A program made the translations under genes and the position numbers. The notes under the pieces were generated by a model. The model was not told the origin of the DNA and did not search any database. It saw only the letters and a program-made list of their open reading frames with translations. Below, in pieces: positions 1 to 7,182 of a DNA stretch of 12,688 nucleotides; positions within the stretch are counted from its first letter, which is position 1; each line of letters begins with the position of its first letter. This stretch comes from Chthoniobacterales bacterium (GTDB lineage: Bacteria; Verrucomicrobiota; Verrucomicrobiia; Chthoniobacterales; UBA10450), in assembly GCA_013695925.1 (NCBI GenBank), contig JACCZO010000274.1, positions 1 through 12,688 of the forward strand, read 5' to 3'.

Positions 1-2
1 AC

Positions 3-1190
3 TGCAGCGGCGGGGTCTGGTACGGCGATCACTATTTCCAATGCTGGATTAATGAGAAGGGCGGCGCGCACGGCACGCTCGGGTTGACCGATGCGATCAA
101 GGTTTCCTGCAACGCCTTCTTTTATCAATATGGAAACGCCGCCGGCATCGATGCGATCGACACGACCGGCGAGGCGCTAGGGCTGGGCAAGCAAACCGGT
201 ATTGAGATCACTGGCGAATCGGCCGGCGTCCTCCCCGGGCCTGACTGGATGCGTCTCCAGCACCCGAACGAGAAGTGGTCCTCCGCCTACACCGCCAACG
301 TCACGATCGGCCAAGGTTACGATCTGGCCACTCCGCTCCAGATGGCCATGGCCTACGCGACCGTCGCCAACGGTGGCATTTCTTATTATCCCCGTCTCGT
401 CGATCGCGTGCTGAACCAGGATGGCTCATCTGTGCTCGATGCCCAAGGTAAGATCGCGCTCCCCCAAACGCCGAAGGTGCATGCCGATTTCCGGAACGAC
501 TTTACCCCGGAACAAATTGAACTCGTGAGGCGCGGCCTTTGGAAAGTGGTCAACGAAGCCGGCGGCACTGGCAGCGTGGTGCGGATGAAAGATGTGGAAG
601 TGGCGGCCAAAACCGGCACCGCACAGGCAATGTTAAACGGCAAAAAAGACACCGTCGGCTGGTTCTGCTGCTTCGCGCCCTACGATCACCCGCGTTACGC
701 CATCGCCGTCATGGTGCAGGGTCTCGCGCCGGGCGTTCATGGCGGCTCAGTCGCTGGACCGATCGCGAACCGCATCCTCGAGCGCACTATCGCGATGGAG
801 CAGGGGAAATTCGAACCCCAGCTCGTCTGGGTCGCACCCGCGCAGAAACCCGATCCGTTTGCCCTTAATCCCGTCCTGAAATATAAAGATTCCTCCGTTC
901 CCGCGCCCGGCGGAAGTGACGGGGAAAACACCGACAGCAACGGCGCCCAGGCGACCGAGAACGCCGATATGGCAACTCCCGGCGACGCTCCCGACGTTGA
1001 ACCCGAAGCTGACGCGCGCGGCCGAGTGCGAAACGCACCCAAGGTCCAGCGCGCCCTCCGCGCCCAACCCGTCGCCACCCCAGCGCCGCAGCGCCCGCGC
1101 AACTTTTTTGAGCGGATGTTTAACACACGTCCGCGACCAGCCGCCCCCACGCCGCCCCCCAAAGTGAAGCGCGCGCGCCCCGCCTTTTAA
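3..1190 (+). CDS. mrdA: Penicillin-binding protein 2 (peptidoglycan transpeptidase), C-terminal part, 5' end outside window
   Basis: Transpeptidase that cross-links peptidoglycan during cell elongation in the inner membrane/periplasm, partner of RodA and MreBCD. The frame is open from the window edge (first codon at 3), so the N-terminal anchor, pedestal domain and the SxxK serine motif lie upstream. Visible: a Cys-rich entry (CSGG, then FQCW), the second catalytic motif Ser-Cys-Asn at 105-113 followed by AFFYQYGN, and the third motif Lys-Thr-Gly-Thr at 609-620 followed by AQ. These are typical of PBP2 rather than FtsI. Some 193 residues follow the KTG motif, more than usual. From about 813 on they form a low-complexity acidic, then Pro/Ala/Arg-rich tail with no motif I recognise. 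An internal TTG at 84 is not the true start. rng follows 60 bases downstream on the same strand, as in cell-shape gene clusters. Confidence 0.93.
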   Translation, partial: CSGGVWYGDHYFQCWINEKGGAHGTLGLTDAIKVSCNAFFYQYGNAAGIDAIDTTGEALGLGKQTGIEITGESAGVLPGPDWMRLQHPNEKWSSAYTANVTIGQGYDLATPLQMAMAYATVANGGISYYPRLVDRVLNQDGSSVLDAQGKIALPQTPKVHADFRNDFTPEQIELVRRGLWKVVNEAGGTGSVVRMKDVEVAAKTGTAQAMLNGKKDTVGWFCCFAPYDHPRYAIAVMVQGLAPGVHGGSVAGPIANRILERTIAMEQGKFEPQLVWVAPAQKPDPFALNPVLKYKDSSVPAPGGSDGENTDSNGAQATENADMATPGDAPDVEPEADARGRVRNAPKVQRALRAQPVATPAPQRPRNFFERMFNTRPRPAAPTPPPKVKRARPAF

Positions 1191-1250
1191 TCTTAACCAT
1201 GAAGCTCAGCCCCGGATCCACCGCGATGACTTCGAAAAATTTGCAGCCCT

Positions 1251-2831
1251 ATGATCGAACAAGTGAAAAGAATTCTTGGCCTGCGTCGCAAGACCGGCAA
1301 CAAAATCGTCATCAGCGTCGAGAAACTCGAACGCCGGGTGGCCCTCCTCGAAGATGGCCAGCTCGAGGAATATAGCGTCGAGCGCGACGGTTCCCGCAAC
1401 ATCGCGGGCAGCGTCTACAAAGGCCGGGTAAAGAACATCGAGCCCGGCCTGAAAGCGATGTTTGTCGACATCGGCCTGGAGAAAAACGCCTTCCTCCATT
1501 TTTGGGATGCGATCCCGGCCGCGCTCGACAGCGGGATCGAGGAAATCGAACGGCCAGAGCGCGGAAACCGGAAGAACCCAAAAAAGCGGCTAACGGCAAA
1601 AGACATTCCGAGCATTTATCCCGTCGGATCGGAAGTCATCGTGCAAGTCACGAAAGGCCCGATCGGCACGAAGGGACCGCGCGTTTCGACCAACCTGAGC
1701 TTCGCCGGCCGCTATCTGGTTCTCATGCCGTTCAGCGAGCGGAGCGGCATCTCGCGCAAGATCGAAGATCCGAAAGAGCGCGCCCGCCTGCGCAAAATCC
1801 TCCGCGAGCTCGAGATTCCGGACGGGATCGGCGTTATCATCCGCACCGTCGGCGAGGGACAGCGAGCCCGCTATTTTGTGCGCGACCTGCGGTTTTTGCT
1901 CGAGCAATGGGCCAAGATCGAGCAACAAGTCCAGGTACTGCCCGCCCCCGCCCGCGTCTTTGAGGAACCTGATCTGGTCGATCGGACGGTGCGAGATTTC
2001 CTGACCGACGAGATCGACGAAGTCATGTGCGACGACCACGCCGCAGTCGATCGGATGGCCGAGATGGTCGGAGAAATTTCGCGCCGGGCGAAAAGCCGGA
2101 TCAAGTTTTACGACAGCACCGCGCCGATTTTCGAGACCTTCGGCGTGCAAAAACAGATCGACGATGCGTTTCATCGCCAGGTCTGGCTGAAATGCGGCGG
2201 CTACATCGTGATCGATGAAACCGAAGCCCTCGTCGCGGTCGATGTGAACACCGGGCGCAACAAAGGCGGCCGTGATGTCGAAAAAACAATCCTGCAAACC
2301 AACCTCGAAGCGGCCGACGAAATCGCGCGCCAGCTTCGTTTGCGCAACATCGGCGGCCTGATCATCGGCGACTTCATCGACATGAAGAACCGCAAGGATC
2401 AGCAGATGGTTTACGCCCGGATGCGCGAGCGGCTGAAGCGGGACAAGGCGAAAACGCACGTCCTTCCACTTTCGTCGTTAGGCCTGATGGAAATGACCCG
2501 GCAGCGCGCGCAGGAGAGCCTGAGCGATTCGATCTACCAGAACTGTCCCTATTGCGAAGGGCGCGGAGTCGTGAAAACGACCATGAGCACGAGCGTGGAA
2601 GTGCACCGCGCGCTGAATGCGGTCATGCGCAAATACCAGGACACGATCCACGACATCCGGGTGATTTTGAATCCGGAGGTCCTGAAGCGCCTGAAAGAGG
2701 AAGACGAGGAACTGCTCGTCGAACTGGAACGGCGTTATGCCGGGCGTCTCATGTTCCGGGCCGACCCGACTTTCCATCACGAGAAATTTGTCCTGACCGA
2801 CGCCAACACCGGCGCCGAGCTCAGTGCCTGA
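1251..2831 (+). CDS. rng: Ribonuclease E/G family endoribonuclease (RNase G type)
   Basis: Endoribonuclease that cuts single-stranded AU-rich RNA in rRNA maturation and mRNA turnover. It has 526 residues, close to E. coli RNase G (489) and without the long degradosome scaffold of RNase E. Order: a 17-residue basic N-terminal extension, an S1-like RNA-binding domain (about 18-135, with YKGRV and AMFVDIGL) carrying a basic insert rich in Arg/Lys/Asn, a 5'-sensor region, then the DNase I-like catalytic domain. The metal-binding aspartates are D331 (AVDVNTGRN) and D374 (GDFIDM), and the Zn-link cysteines are C432 and C435 (CPYCEGRG). Spacing matches E. coli D303, D346 and C404. The ATG at 1251 is the first start after an in-frame stop at 1227; its ribosome site is weak. 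It probably shares a transcript with the upstream mrdA. Confidence 0.96.
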   Translation: MIEQVKRILGLRRKTGNKIVISVEKLERRVALLEDGQLEEYSVERDGSRNIAGSVYKGRVKNIEPGLKAMFVDIGLEKNAFLHFWDAIPAALDSGIEEIERPERGNRKNPKKRLTAKDIPSIYPVGSEVIVQVTKGPIGTKGPRVSTNLSFAGRYLVLMPFSERSGISRKIEDPKERARLRKILRELEIPDGIGVIIRTVGEGQRARYFVRDLRFLLEQWAKIEQQVQVLPAPARVFEEPDLVDRTVRDFLTDEIDEVMCDDHAAVDRMAEMVGEISRRAKSRIKFYDSTAPIFETFGVQKQIDDAFHRQVWLKCGGYIVIDETEALVAVDVNTGRNKGGRDVEKTILQTNLEAADEIARQLRLRNIGGLIIGDFIDMKNRKDQQMVYARMRERLKRDKAKTHVLPLSSLGLMEMTRQRAQESLSDSIYQNCPYCEGRGVVKTTMSTSVEVHRALNAVMRKYQDTIHDIRVILNPEVLKRLKEEDEELLVELERRYAGRLMFRADPTFHHEKFVLTDANTGAELSA

Positions 2832-2839
2832 TTTTTTTT
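2811..2839 (+). terminator. Possible weak intrinsic terminator overlapping the rng stop codon
   Basis: A short stem (GGCGC with GTGCC, one G-U pair, 8-base loop) ends three bases before a run of eight T at 2832-2839. The T-run is clear but the stem is short, so termination is only plausible. It would end the mrdA-rng transcript before the outer-membrane protein gene. Confidence 0.35.
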
Positions 2840-3024
2840 CGGGCCGCAAACAGTTAGGGCGGAACGGTTTAAAAATCCGACGTAACCGGCCGAATTGCAC
2901 GGGCGTCTCCTTATGCAAGGGTAATGACATCCGCCCGGAGGTTTGATTCCGTTTCGGATTAAAGATGGCGCGGCTGGGGAATCCGGGCGCCGCAGGCCAA
3001 AACATTCAAAAAGGAGAAAAGGAA

Positions 3025-3636
3025 ATGAAGAAATTTATCGTTGGTTTGTTCGCCCTCACGACACTCGCGACCGTGACCAGCCAGGGCGGCCCGGTCGAAT
3101 CGACTTATCAACAGGCGCAGACCTATCAGCCGTCGCAGGAGTGGTTCCAAGATCGGGAGTGGAACTTCGATCTCTTCGGCGCCCGCGCCGACACCTACAA
3201 CGAATATCGGAATGACCAATACCTCGGCGTCGATCACGCCTACGGCGGCGGGATCGATGTGAACTACATGTTCACTCGCTTCCTCGGTGCCGGCTTCAAA
3301 GGCTACGCCCTCGATGCGGATCGGGCGATCGTCGGACTTTCCGGCGATTTAATCTTCCGGTATCCGATCCCGGGCACCCGCTTCGCGCCTTACGGCTTTG
3401 CCGGCGGCGGTGTCATCTTCAACGGCTCGCGCGTCCGCACCCTCGTCTCCGATGGGCGAAGCCCGGCGTCGATCCGCGAGCACTCGAGCGGCGCAGCCGT
3501 GGGTGACTTCGGAGTTGGCTTTGAAGTCCGCTTCACCCCGACCATCGGCGTGATTAACGACTACAGCTACAATCTTGTGGACGGTCCGAACAACAATTTC
3601 GGGATCATCCGCAGCGGCATCCGTTTCGCTTTCTAA
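3025..3636 (+). CDS. Outer-membrane beta-barrel protein (small porin-like/OmpA-barrel type)
   Basis: A 203-residue secreted protein. The start is ATG 3025, preceded by a clear AAGGAG site at 3011-3016. A longer frame from 2965 exists, but it lacks this site and would bury the signal peptide. Residues 1-20 form a Sec signal peptide (MKKF, hydrophobic GLFALTTLATV, cleavage near TSQ/GG). The rest alternates polar and hydrophobic residues in Gly/Tyr/Phe-rich strands (FDLFGARAD, GGGIDVNYMF, LGAGFKGYAL, YGFAGGGVIF, VGFEVRFTP) and ends in IRFAF. The terminal Phe is the usual BAM recognition signal. The size fits an eight-stranded barrel of the OmpX/OmpA-barrel superfamily. The exact role (structural or adhesive) is not visible. 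It looks monocistronic, with a strong terminator behind it. Confidence 0.85.
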   Translation: MKKFIVGLFALTTLATVTSQGGPVESTYQQAQTYQPSQEWFQDREWNFDLFGARADTYNEYRNDQYLGVDHAYGGGIDVNYMFTRFLGAGFKGYALDADRAIVGLSGDLIFRYPIPGTRFAPYGFAGGGVIFNGSRVRTLVSDGRSPASIREHSSGAAVGDFGVGFEVRFTPTIGVINDYSYNLVDGPNNNFGIIRSGIRFAF

Positions 3637-3657
3637 GGCAACGGAAACGACCTCAAG

Positions 3658-3696
3658 AACGCCGGAAGCGCCGCGTCCGCTTCCGGCGTTTTCTTC
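3658..3696 (+). terminator. Strong intrinsic terminator of the outer-membrane protein gene
   Basis: A perfect 13-bp inverted repeat (AACGCCGGAAGCG at 3658-3670 and its complement at 3678-3690) with a 7-base loop, followed by TTTCTTC. It lies 21 bases after the stop codon. The opposite gene ends at 3709, so the hairpin may also act from the other side, but the T-tract there is poor. Confidence 0.85.
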
Positions 3697-3708
3697 GTTA
3701 GGCAGGAC

Positions 3709-4383
3709 TCAGCCGACGCGGAAAGAGCTGATCTCCTCCAGCGGCTTGCGTGCGATGGCCGGCACCTGCGCGCCTTCCGCCGGGTGCCCGACCACCAGGA
3801 GGAGGAACGGCTTCTCCTGCGCCGGACGGCCGAGCAGTTTGTTCAGAAAACCCATCGGGCTTGGCGTGTGCGTGAGCGACGCGAGTCCTGCGAGATGCAG
3901 CGCGGCAATCAGAAAACCAGTGGCGATCCCGACAGATTCCGCTGCGTAATAGTGCTTCATTTTCCGACCGTCGGGCAGCAACCGGTAGGGCTGCGCAAAG
4001 ATTGCGATTAGCCACGGCGCTGTCTCGAGGAACGGCTTGTTAGAGTCGGTCCCAAGGGCGGCGAGCGCCTCCAGCCACTCGTTGGGCGCGCGATGTTCGT
4101 AGAACTCCTTCTCCTCCAGTTCGGCCGCGACCCGAATCTGGTGTTTCAGGGTGGGATCGCTCACCGCCACGAAATGCCACGGCTGAAGGTTGGCTCCGTT
4201 AGGCGCGCTTCCCGCCGCTCGCAGGCAATCCTCGATCACTCCACGCGCCACGGGCCGGTCGGAAAATTCCCGCACTGTCCGGCGCCGGGCCATGCGGGTC
4301 TGGAATTCAGCCGCCCGCTGCGAGATCTCAGTTTCCTCGAGATGCTCGCGCGGCGGTAACGGGACAAATCTTGGTTCGCTCAC
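3709..4383 (-). CDS. Nitroreductase-fold flavoprotein, iodotyrosine deiodinase (IYD)-like
   Basis: A 224-residue FMN-dependent reductase. The family removes halogen from halotyrosines or reduces nitro and quinone compounds. FMN-site motifs: RRRTVREF (33-40), APNGANLQPWHF (60-71) and LTHTPSP (170-176), with GRPAQEKPF (185-193) near the C-terminus. From memory of human IYD, the residues that clamp the iodotyrosine zwitterion are Glu, Tyr four residues on, and Lys 21 residues further. Here E91, Y95 and K116 keep exactly this spacing, which argues for a true IYD-like enzyme over a generic nitroreductase. It lacks the N-terminal membrane anchor of the animal protein. The start is GTG 4383: an in-frame TAG lies 9 bases upstream, so no other start is possible, and AGGAT acts as ribosome site. 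It is transcribed away from thiH across 63 bases. The physiological substrate cannot be read from the sequence. Confidence 0.88.
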   Translation of the reverse strand: MSEPRFVPLPPREHLEETEISQRAAEFQTRMARRRTVREFSDRPVARGVIEDCLRAAGSAPNGANLQPWHFVAVSDPTLKHQIRVAAELEEKEFYEHRAPNEWLEALAALGTDSNKPFLETAPWLIAIFAQPYRLLPDGRKMKHYYAAESVGIATGFLIAALHLAGLASLTHTPSPMGFLNKLLGRPAQEKPFLLLVVGHPAEGAQVPAIARKPLEEISSFRVG

Positions 4384-4446
4384 GAGCAGATCCTACATTG
4401 CGAGTGGATTGATTGCGATTCCCCGCTGAGCCGCGAAATTAAGCCG

Positions 4447-5562
4447 ATGTCTTTTGCCGAAACTCTCGATCGACTCCCGGCGCAATCTTTGCTGGTGCGC
4501 CGTTTCGCCGCGCTCCTTGCGCCGGCCGATGACGCCCGCCTGGAAGCGATGGCGCAGGAAGCGCGCGCGCTTACCCGTCAGAATTTTGGACGAACGATGC
4601 GGATGTTCGCCCCCCTTTACCTGAGCAACGAGTGCATCAACAACTGCCGTTATTGCGGCTTCTCCCGCGACAATCCGATCCTGCGGATCACCCTTACCGT
4701 CGAGCAGGTTTTGGCGGAGGGGCGCCATCTCGTGGCCCAGGGTTTCCGCCACGTCCTGCTCGTCGCCGGGGAACACCCGAAGTTTGTCAGCGGCAGTTAT
4801 CTTTCCGACTGCATCCGCGCGCTGACCCCGCATTTTCCGTCGATTTCGCTCGAGCTCGGGCCGATGGAGAGGGAAGAATACGAACCGCTCGTCGCGGCCG
4901 GCGCGGAAGGGTTGGTTGTCTATCAGGAGACATACGATCGCGGCGTGTATGCGGAAATGCACACCTCCGGGCCGAAGCGGGATTTTAACTGGCGACTCGA
5001 CTGTCCGGAGCGCGCCTACGCGGCTGGTTTCCGGCGGGTTGGGGTGGGGGCGTTGTTTGGGCTCGCTGCCTGGCGTCCGGAAGCGCTCGCGCTGGCGGCC
5101 CACCTCGAATATCTGCTCAAGCATTGCTGGCAATCCGACCTCACAGTCAGCCTGCCGCGGCTGCGTCCGGCGGCCGGAGAATTTGTTCCACCCTTTTCGT
5201 TAGGCGACCGGGACCTGGCTCAACTCATTTGCGCCTTTCGCATTTGTTTCCCGCGGGTCGGTATCGTCCTGAGCACGCGCGAACCAGCCCCGCTGCGCGA
5301 CACGCTGGCTTCGTTAGGCGTGACCAGCATGAGCTCGGGCAGCCATACCGAACCCGGGGGCTACACCGGCCAGGGCCGCGGGGCCGTTCACCAGACGGTG
5401 CGCGGTCGCATTCTGCCGCCGGATGAAAACGCGGACGCGCTCGCGACCGGTCAATTCGAGATCAGCGATGAACGTTCCCCGGCGGAAGTCGCCAACGTCC
5501 TGCGCCGGGGAGGGCTGGAGCCGGTCTGGAAGGATTGGGACCAGGCGCTCCTCGCAAAATGA
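4447..5562 (+). CDS. thiH: 2-iminoacetate synthase ThiH (radical SAM tyrosine lyase)
   Basis: Cleaves tyrosine to 2-iminoacetate (dehydroglycine) and p-cresol, which feeds the thiazole half of thiamine. It has 371 residues, normal for ThiH. The radical-SAM cysteines are C63, C67 and C70 in NECINNCRYCGF. Downstream ThiH signatures are ELGPME, VVYQETYD, TSGPKRDF, the pair PERAYAAG and VGVGALFGL, SLPRLRP, and the C-terminal PVWKDWD. This excludes the related HydG and the menaquinone/F420 radical-SAM enzymes. Its stop overlaps the thiS start, which implies translational coupling. thiG, the usual partner between or after these genes, is absent here. Two copies of the word TCGTTAGGC lie inside the gene, at 5197 and 5311. 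Confidence 0.95.
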   Translation: MSFAETLDRLPAQSLLVRRFAALLAPADDARLEAMAQEARALTRQNFGRTMRMFAPLYLSNECINNCRYCGFSRDNPILRITLTVEQVLAEGRHLVAQGFRHVLLVAGEHPKFVSGSYLSDCIRALTPHFPSISLELGPMEREEYEPLVAAGAEGLVVYQETYDRGVYAEMHTSGPKRDFNWRLDCPERAYAAGFRRVGVGALFGLAAWRPEALALAAHLEYLLKHCWQSDLTVSLPRLRPAAGEFVPPFSLGDRDLAQLICAFRICFPRVGIVLSTREPAPLRDTLASLGVTSMSSGSHTEPGGYTGQGRGAVHQTVRGRILPPDENADALATGQFEISDERSPAEVANVLRRGGLEPVWKDWDQALLAK

Positions 5563-5759
5563 AAATTTTCCTTAATGGCGAGCGCGCCGAATGTGGGGAA
5601 GGCGCGACGGTTTCACAGCTGATGGGGCAGCACGGTCTACCGCGCGAAGCGACCTTGGTCGAGCACAATGGCGTGGCGCTGCGTCGCAAGCAATGGGAGG
5701 AACGACGGCTCCAGGAGAATGATCGGGTCGAGGTGCTGCGAGTGGCGGCAGGCGGCTAA
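5559..5759 (+). CDS. thiS: Sulfur carrier protein ThiS
   Basis: A 66-residue ubiquitin-like beta-grasp protein. Its C-terminal Gly-Gly (AAGG at the end) is adenylated by ThiF/MoeB and turned into a thiocarboxylate that supplies sulfur to the thiazole ring. Family features: MKIFLNGE at the start, VSQLM, LVEHNGVAL, and RLQENDRVEVLRVAAGG at the end. The ATG at 5559 overlaps the thiH stop (ATGA). A longer frame that begins at 5535 would run into the thiH C-terminus and is not needed. The cysteine desulfurase encoded at 7730-8896 is a candidate sulfur donor. Confidence 0.95.
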   Translation: MKIFLNGERAECGEGATVSQLMGQHGLPREATLVEHNGVALRRKQWEERRLQENDRVEVLRVAAGG

Positions 5760-5775
5760 TCTGCTTTAGGAGAAA

Positions 5776-5805
5776 ACGTCCAATGTCCACGTCCAACGTC
5801 CAACT
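5776..5805. repeat. Short tandem repeat of CGTCCAA heptamer units
   Basis: CGTCCAA at 5777, a shortened TGTCCA at 5784, then CGTCCAA at 5790 and 5797. It lies between the thiS stop and the end of the truncated ferritin-like frame on the other strand. It resembles variable short tandem arrays between genes; no function is visible. Confidence 0.8.
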
Positions 5806-5834
5806 CAGAGGGAACGGCGGCGCCATTTCTTGGT

Positions 5835-5957
5835 TTAAAGTTGGTCGTACCAGTCGATCGCCTCGGCTTCCTCGATGAGCGAGAGAATCATGCGGGCGAA
5901 GGTGCGCGTCTCATCCGAGAGTTCGTTAGGTGGCTCGTGGTATTGATCGAATCCCAT
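5835..5957 (-). pseudogene. N-terminal half of an encapsulated-ferritin-like (EncFtn family) protein, truncated
   Basis: A 40-codon frame from ATG 5957 to TAA 5835, too short for usual gene callers. It begins MGFDQYHEPPNELSDETRTF and ends SLIEEAEAIDWYDQL. This matches the first helix of encapsulated ferritins, written from memory for Rhodospirillum rubrum as HEPLEVL...EETV, then SVMEELEAVDWYDQR. E30, E32, W36 and Y37 fall where E32, E34, W38 and Y39 sit in that protein. The second helix, with the ExxH metal ligands (E62 and H65 there), is missing: the frame stops right after WYDQ, and no other frame downstream resumes it. Full-length members have about 95-115 residues. The break lies about 30 bases from the CGTCCAA repeat. 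It is either a remnant cut by recombination or a microprotein of one ferroxidase helix. No encapsulin shell gene is nearby. Confidence 0.72.
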
Positions 5958-5998
5958 ACAGCAAAGAATCGCGCCCCTTTTCGGCGGTGCGGCTATGG

Positions 5999-7174
5999 TT
6001 AGGGAGAAATGTTGTAGATTTCCACCAGTCCGACGCCGGCCGCACCGTTCACATCGGAAAGGACAGCAGTGTAATTTCCCGGCAAAAGCGGGGCGAGAAC
6101 AGCCGATTCGAGTGGATTTGTCGGTGCGAGGCCGGTCGCGGCGATCTCGCCTGCCTGCGTGTCTTGCCAGTCGTCGTTCGTCGCGATCAATTGGCCGAGC
6201 CCGTCGTAAAGGAGAAGCTGGGGATCGGGTAGCGGGTTGGCCAGCGGCGGCGAGCCGGTGGCAAGTGAAGGTCCGAGACCCCGAATGACAACGTTTTGGC
6301 CAGCGGTGCCGCCGACGATCAGGCCGGCAATCATGACCCCTTCGCCGGTGTCGATCTGTCCGCGGGTCGAGATGTTGAGCAATACCGGAGGGTTGAGCGA
6401 ATCGAGATCGTAAACCTCGACCAGCGCGATGTTGTTGGACGTTCCATCCACCCCGGTCACGACCGCTGTGTAAGCCCCGGGCAGGAGGCCGATGAGGATC
6501 GCGGACTCGCGTGTATCGGTTGGGGCGAGTCCGCTGTTGATAATGTCCTGGGTGTTGCTGTTCGTCATCCAGTCGTCATTGCTGGCAATGACCTCGCCGG
6601 AGGAATTGTAAAGCTGGAGGCTCGGGTCGAGCAGCGGTGAAACGACGCCGCGCGAGCCTAACGAGGGACCGAGCGCGCGCACGACCACTGTTTTTAGGAC
6701 GCTGCTTCCGCTGAGAATGAAGCCACCGATCTCGACATTCTCCCCCGTCTGCGCCCGGGCGCGGGTGGAGATGTTGAGCAGCGCGTCGCCGGAAGGGATG
6801 GGAGTAGGCGTGGGAGTGACCGAAGGGTTGACACTCGGAGTCGGAGTCGCGCTCGGCGTCGGAGTTACGCTCGGGGTGGGGGTGACCGACGGAGTCGGGG
6901 TAATGCTGGGAGTCGGCGTAACCGACGGCGTGGGGGGCACACTCGGGGCCGGGCTGATGGTCGCCGTTGGGCTCGGTGTGACGGTCGGCGAAATCGTCGG
7001 GGAGGGCGTCTGAGCGAAGGCGGACGCGGCGAAAAAGTGGATGCCGCAGCCGCACGCGACGATCAGCCGGAAAGCACTCTTAGGCACGGAGAGACTTTCA
7101 TCTGCAACTCCGCGAGGTAAAGAGCCAGACCGAATTTTCTGCGTCGGTGTGCGGGATGAGGCTCCCCGGATCAC
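5999..7174 (-). CDS. Secreted Pro-Thr-rich protein with two tandem LLNISTR beta-domains
   Basis: Function unknown; a secreted or surface-type protein of 391 codons from GTG 7174. A later GTG at 7087 is the likelier start, since it gives a clean signal peptide (PKSAFRLIVACGCG, cleavage after AFA before Gln) and a 362-residue protein. After it comes a linker of about 70 residues made of TPSV/TPTPS units. Then follow two copies of one domain of about 125 residues: 131-256 and 264-390, each beginning LLNISTR and sharing TGE, VVVRALGPSL/VVIRGLGPSL, DP.L.LY, I(A)SNDDW/IATNDDW, GLAPT, ESA, LLPG.YTAV and LVEVY/LVEIY. The pattern is known from many secreted proteins of Verrucomicrobiota and Acidobacteria. 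No enzyme motif, sortase motif or PEP-CTERM is seen. It follows sprT on the same strand. Confidence 0.85.
   Translation of the reverse strand: MIRGASSRTPTQKIRSGSLPRGVADESLSVPKSAFRLIVACGCGIHFFAASAFAQTPSPTISPTVTPSPTATISPAPSVPPTPSVTPTPSITPTPSVTPTPSVTPTPSATPTPSVNPSVTPTPTPIPSGDALLNISTRARAQTGENVEIGGFILSGSSVLKTVVVRALGPSLGSRGVVSPLLDPSLQLYNSSGEVIASNDDWMTNSNTQDIINSGLAPTDTRESAILIGLLPGAYTAVVTGVDGTSNNIALVEVYDLDSLNPPVLLNISTRGQIDTGEGVMIAGLIVGGTAGQNVVIRGLGPSLATGSPPLANPLPDPQLLLYDGLGQLIATNDDWQDTQAGEIAATGLAPTNPLESAVLAPLLPGNYTAVLSDVNGAAGVGLVEIYNISP
6791..7009 (-). repeat. Degenerate repeat encoding the Pro-Thr-Pro-Ser linker
   Basis: Within the secreted protein, an 18-base unit encoding TPTPSV or a variant (TPTPSI, TPTPSA) recurs, in the plus strand as repeated GGAGTCGG/GGCGTCGG blocks. 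Such repeats are prone to slip and change in number. The product would be an extended spacer between the signal peptide and the folded domains. Confidence 0.85.
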
Positions 7175-7182
7175 AATCGTGC

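Noticed and set aside
1590..2459. 289-codon minus-strand frame opposite rng
   Set aside because: Antisense shadow of the catalytic domain of RNase G, with no motifs or ribosome site.
2895..2930. Promoter for the outer-membrane protein gene (TTGCAC ... GGTAAT)
   Set aside because: Spacing of 19 and a poor -10; too weak to annotate.
6791..7009. CRISPR-like or satellite array from the repeated GGAGTCGG blocks
   Set aside because: The repeat is in frame and encodes a Pro-Thr-Ser linker, with no spacers.
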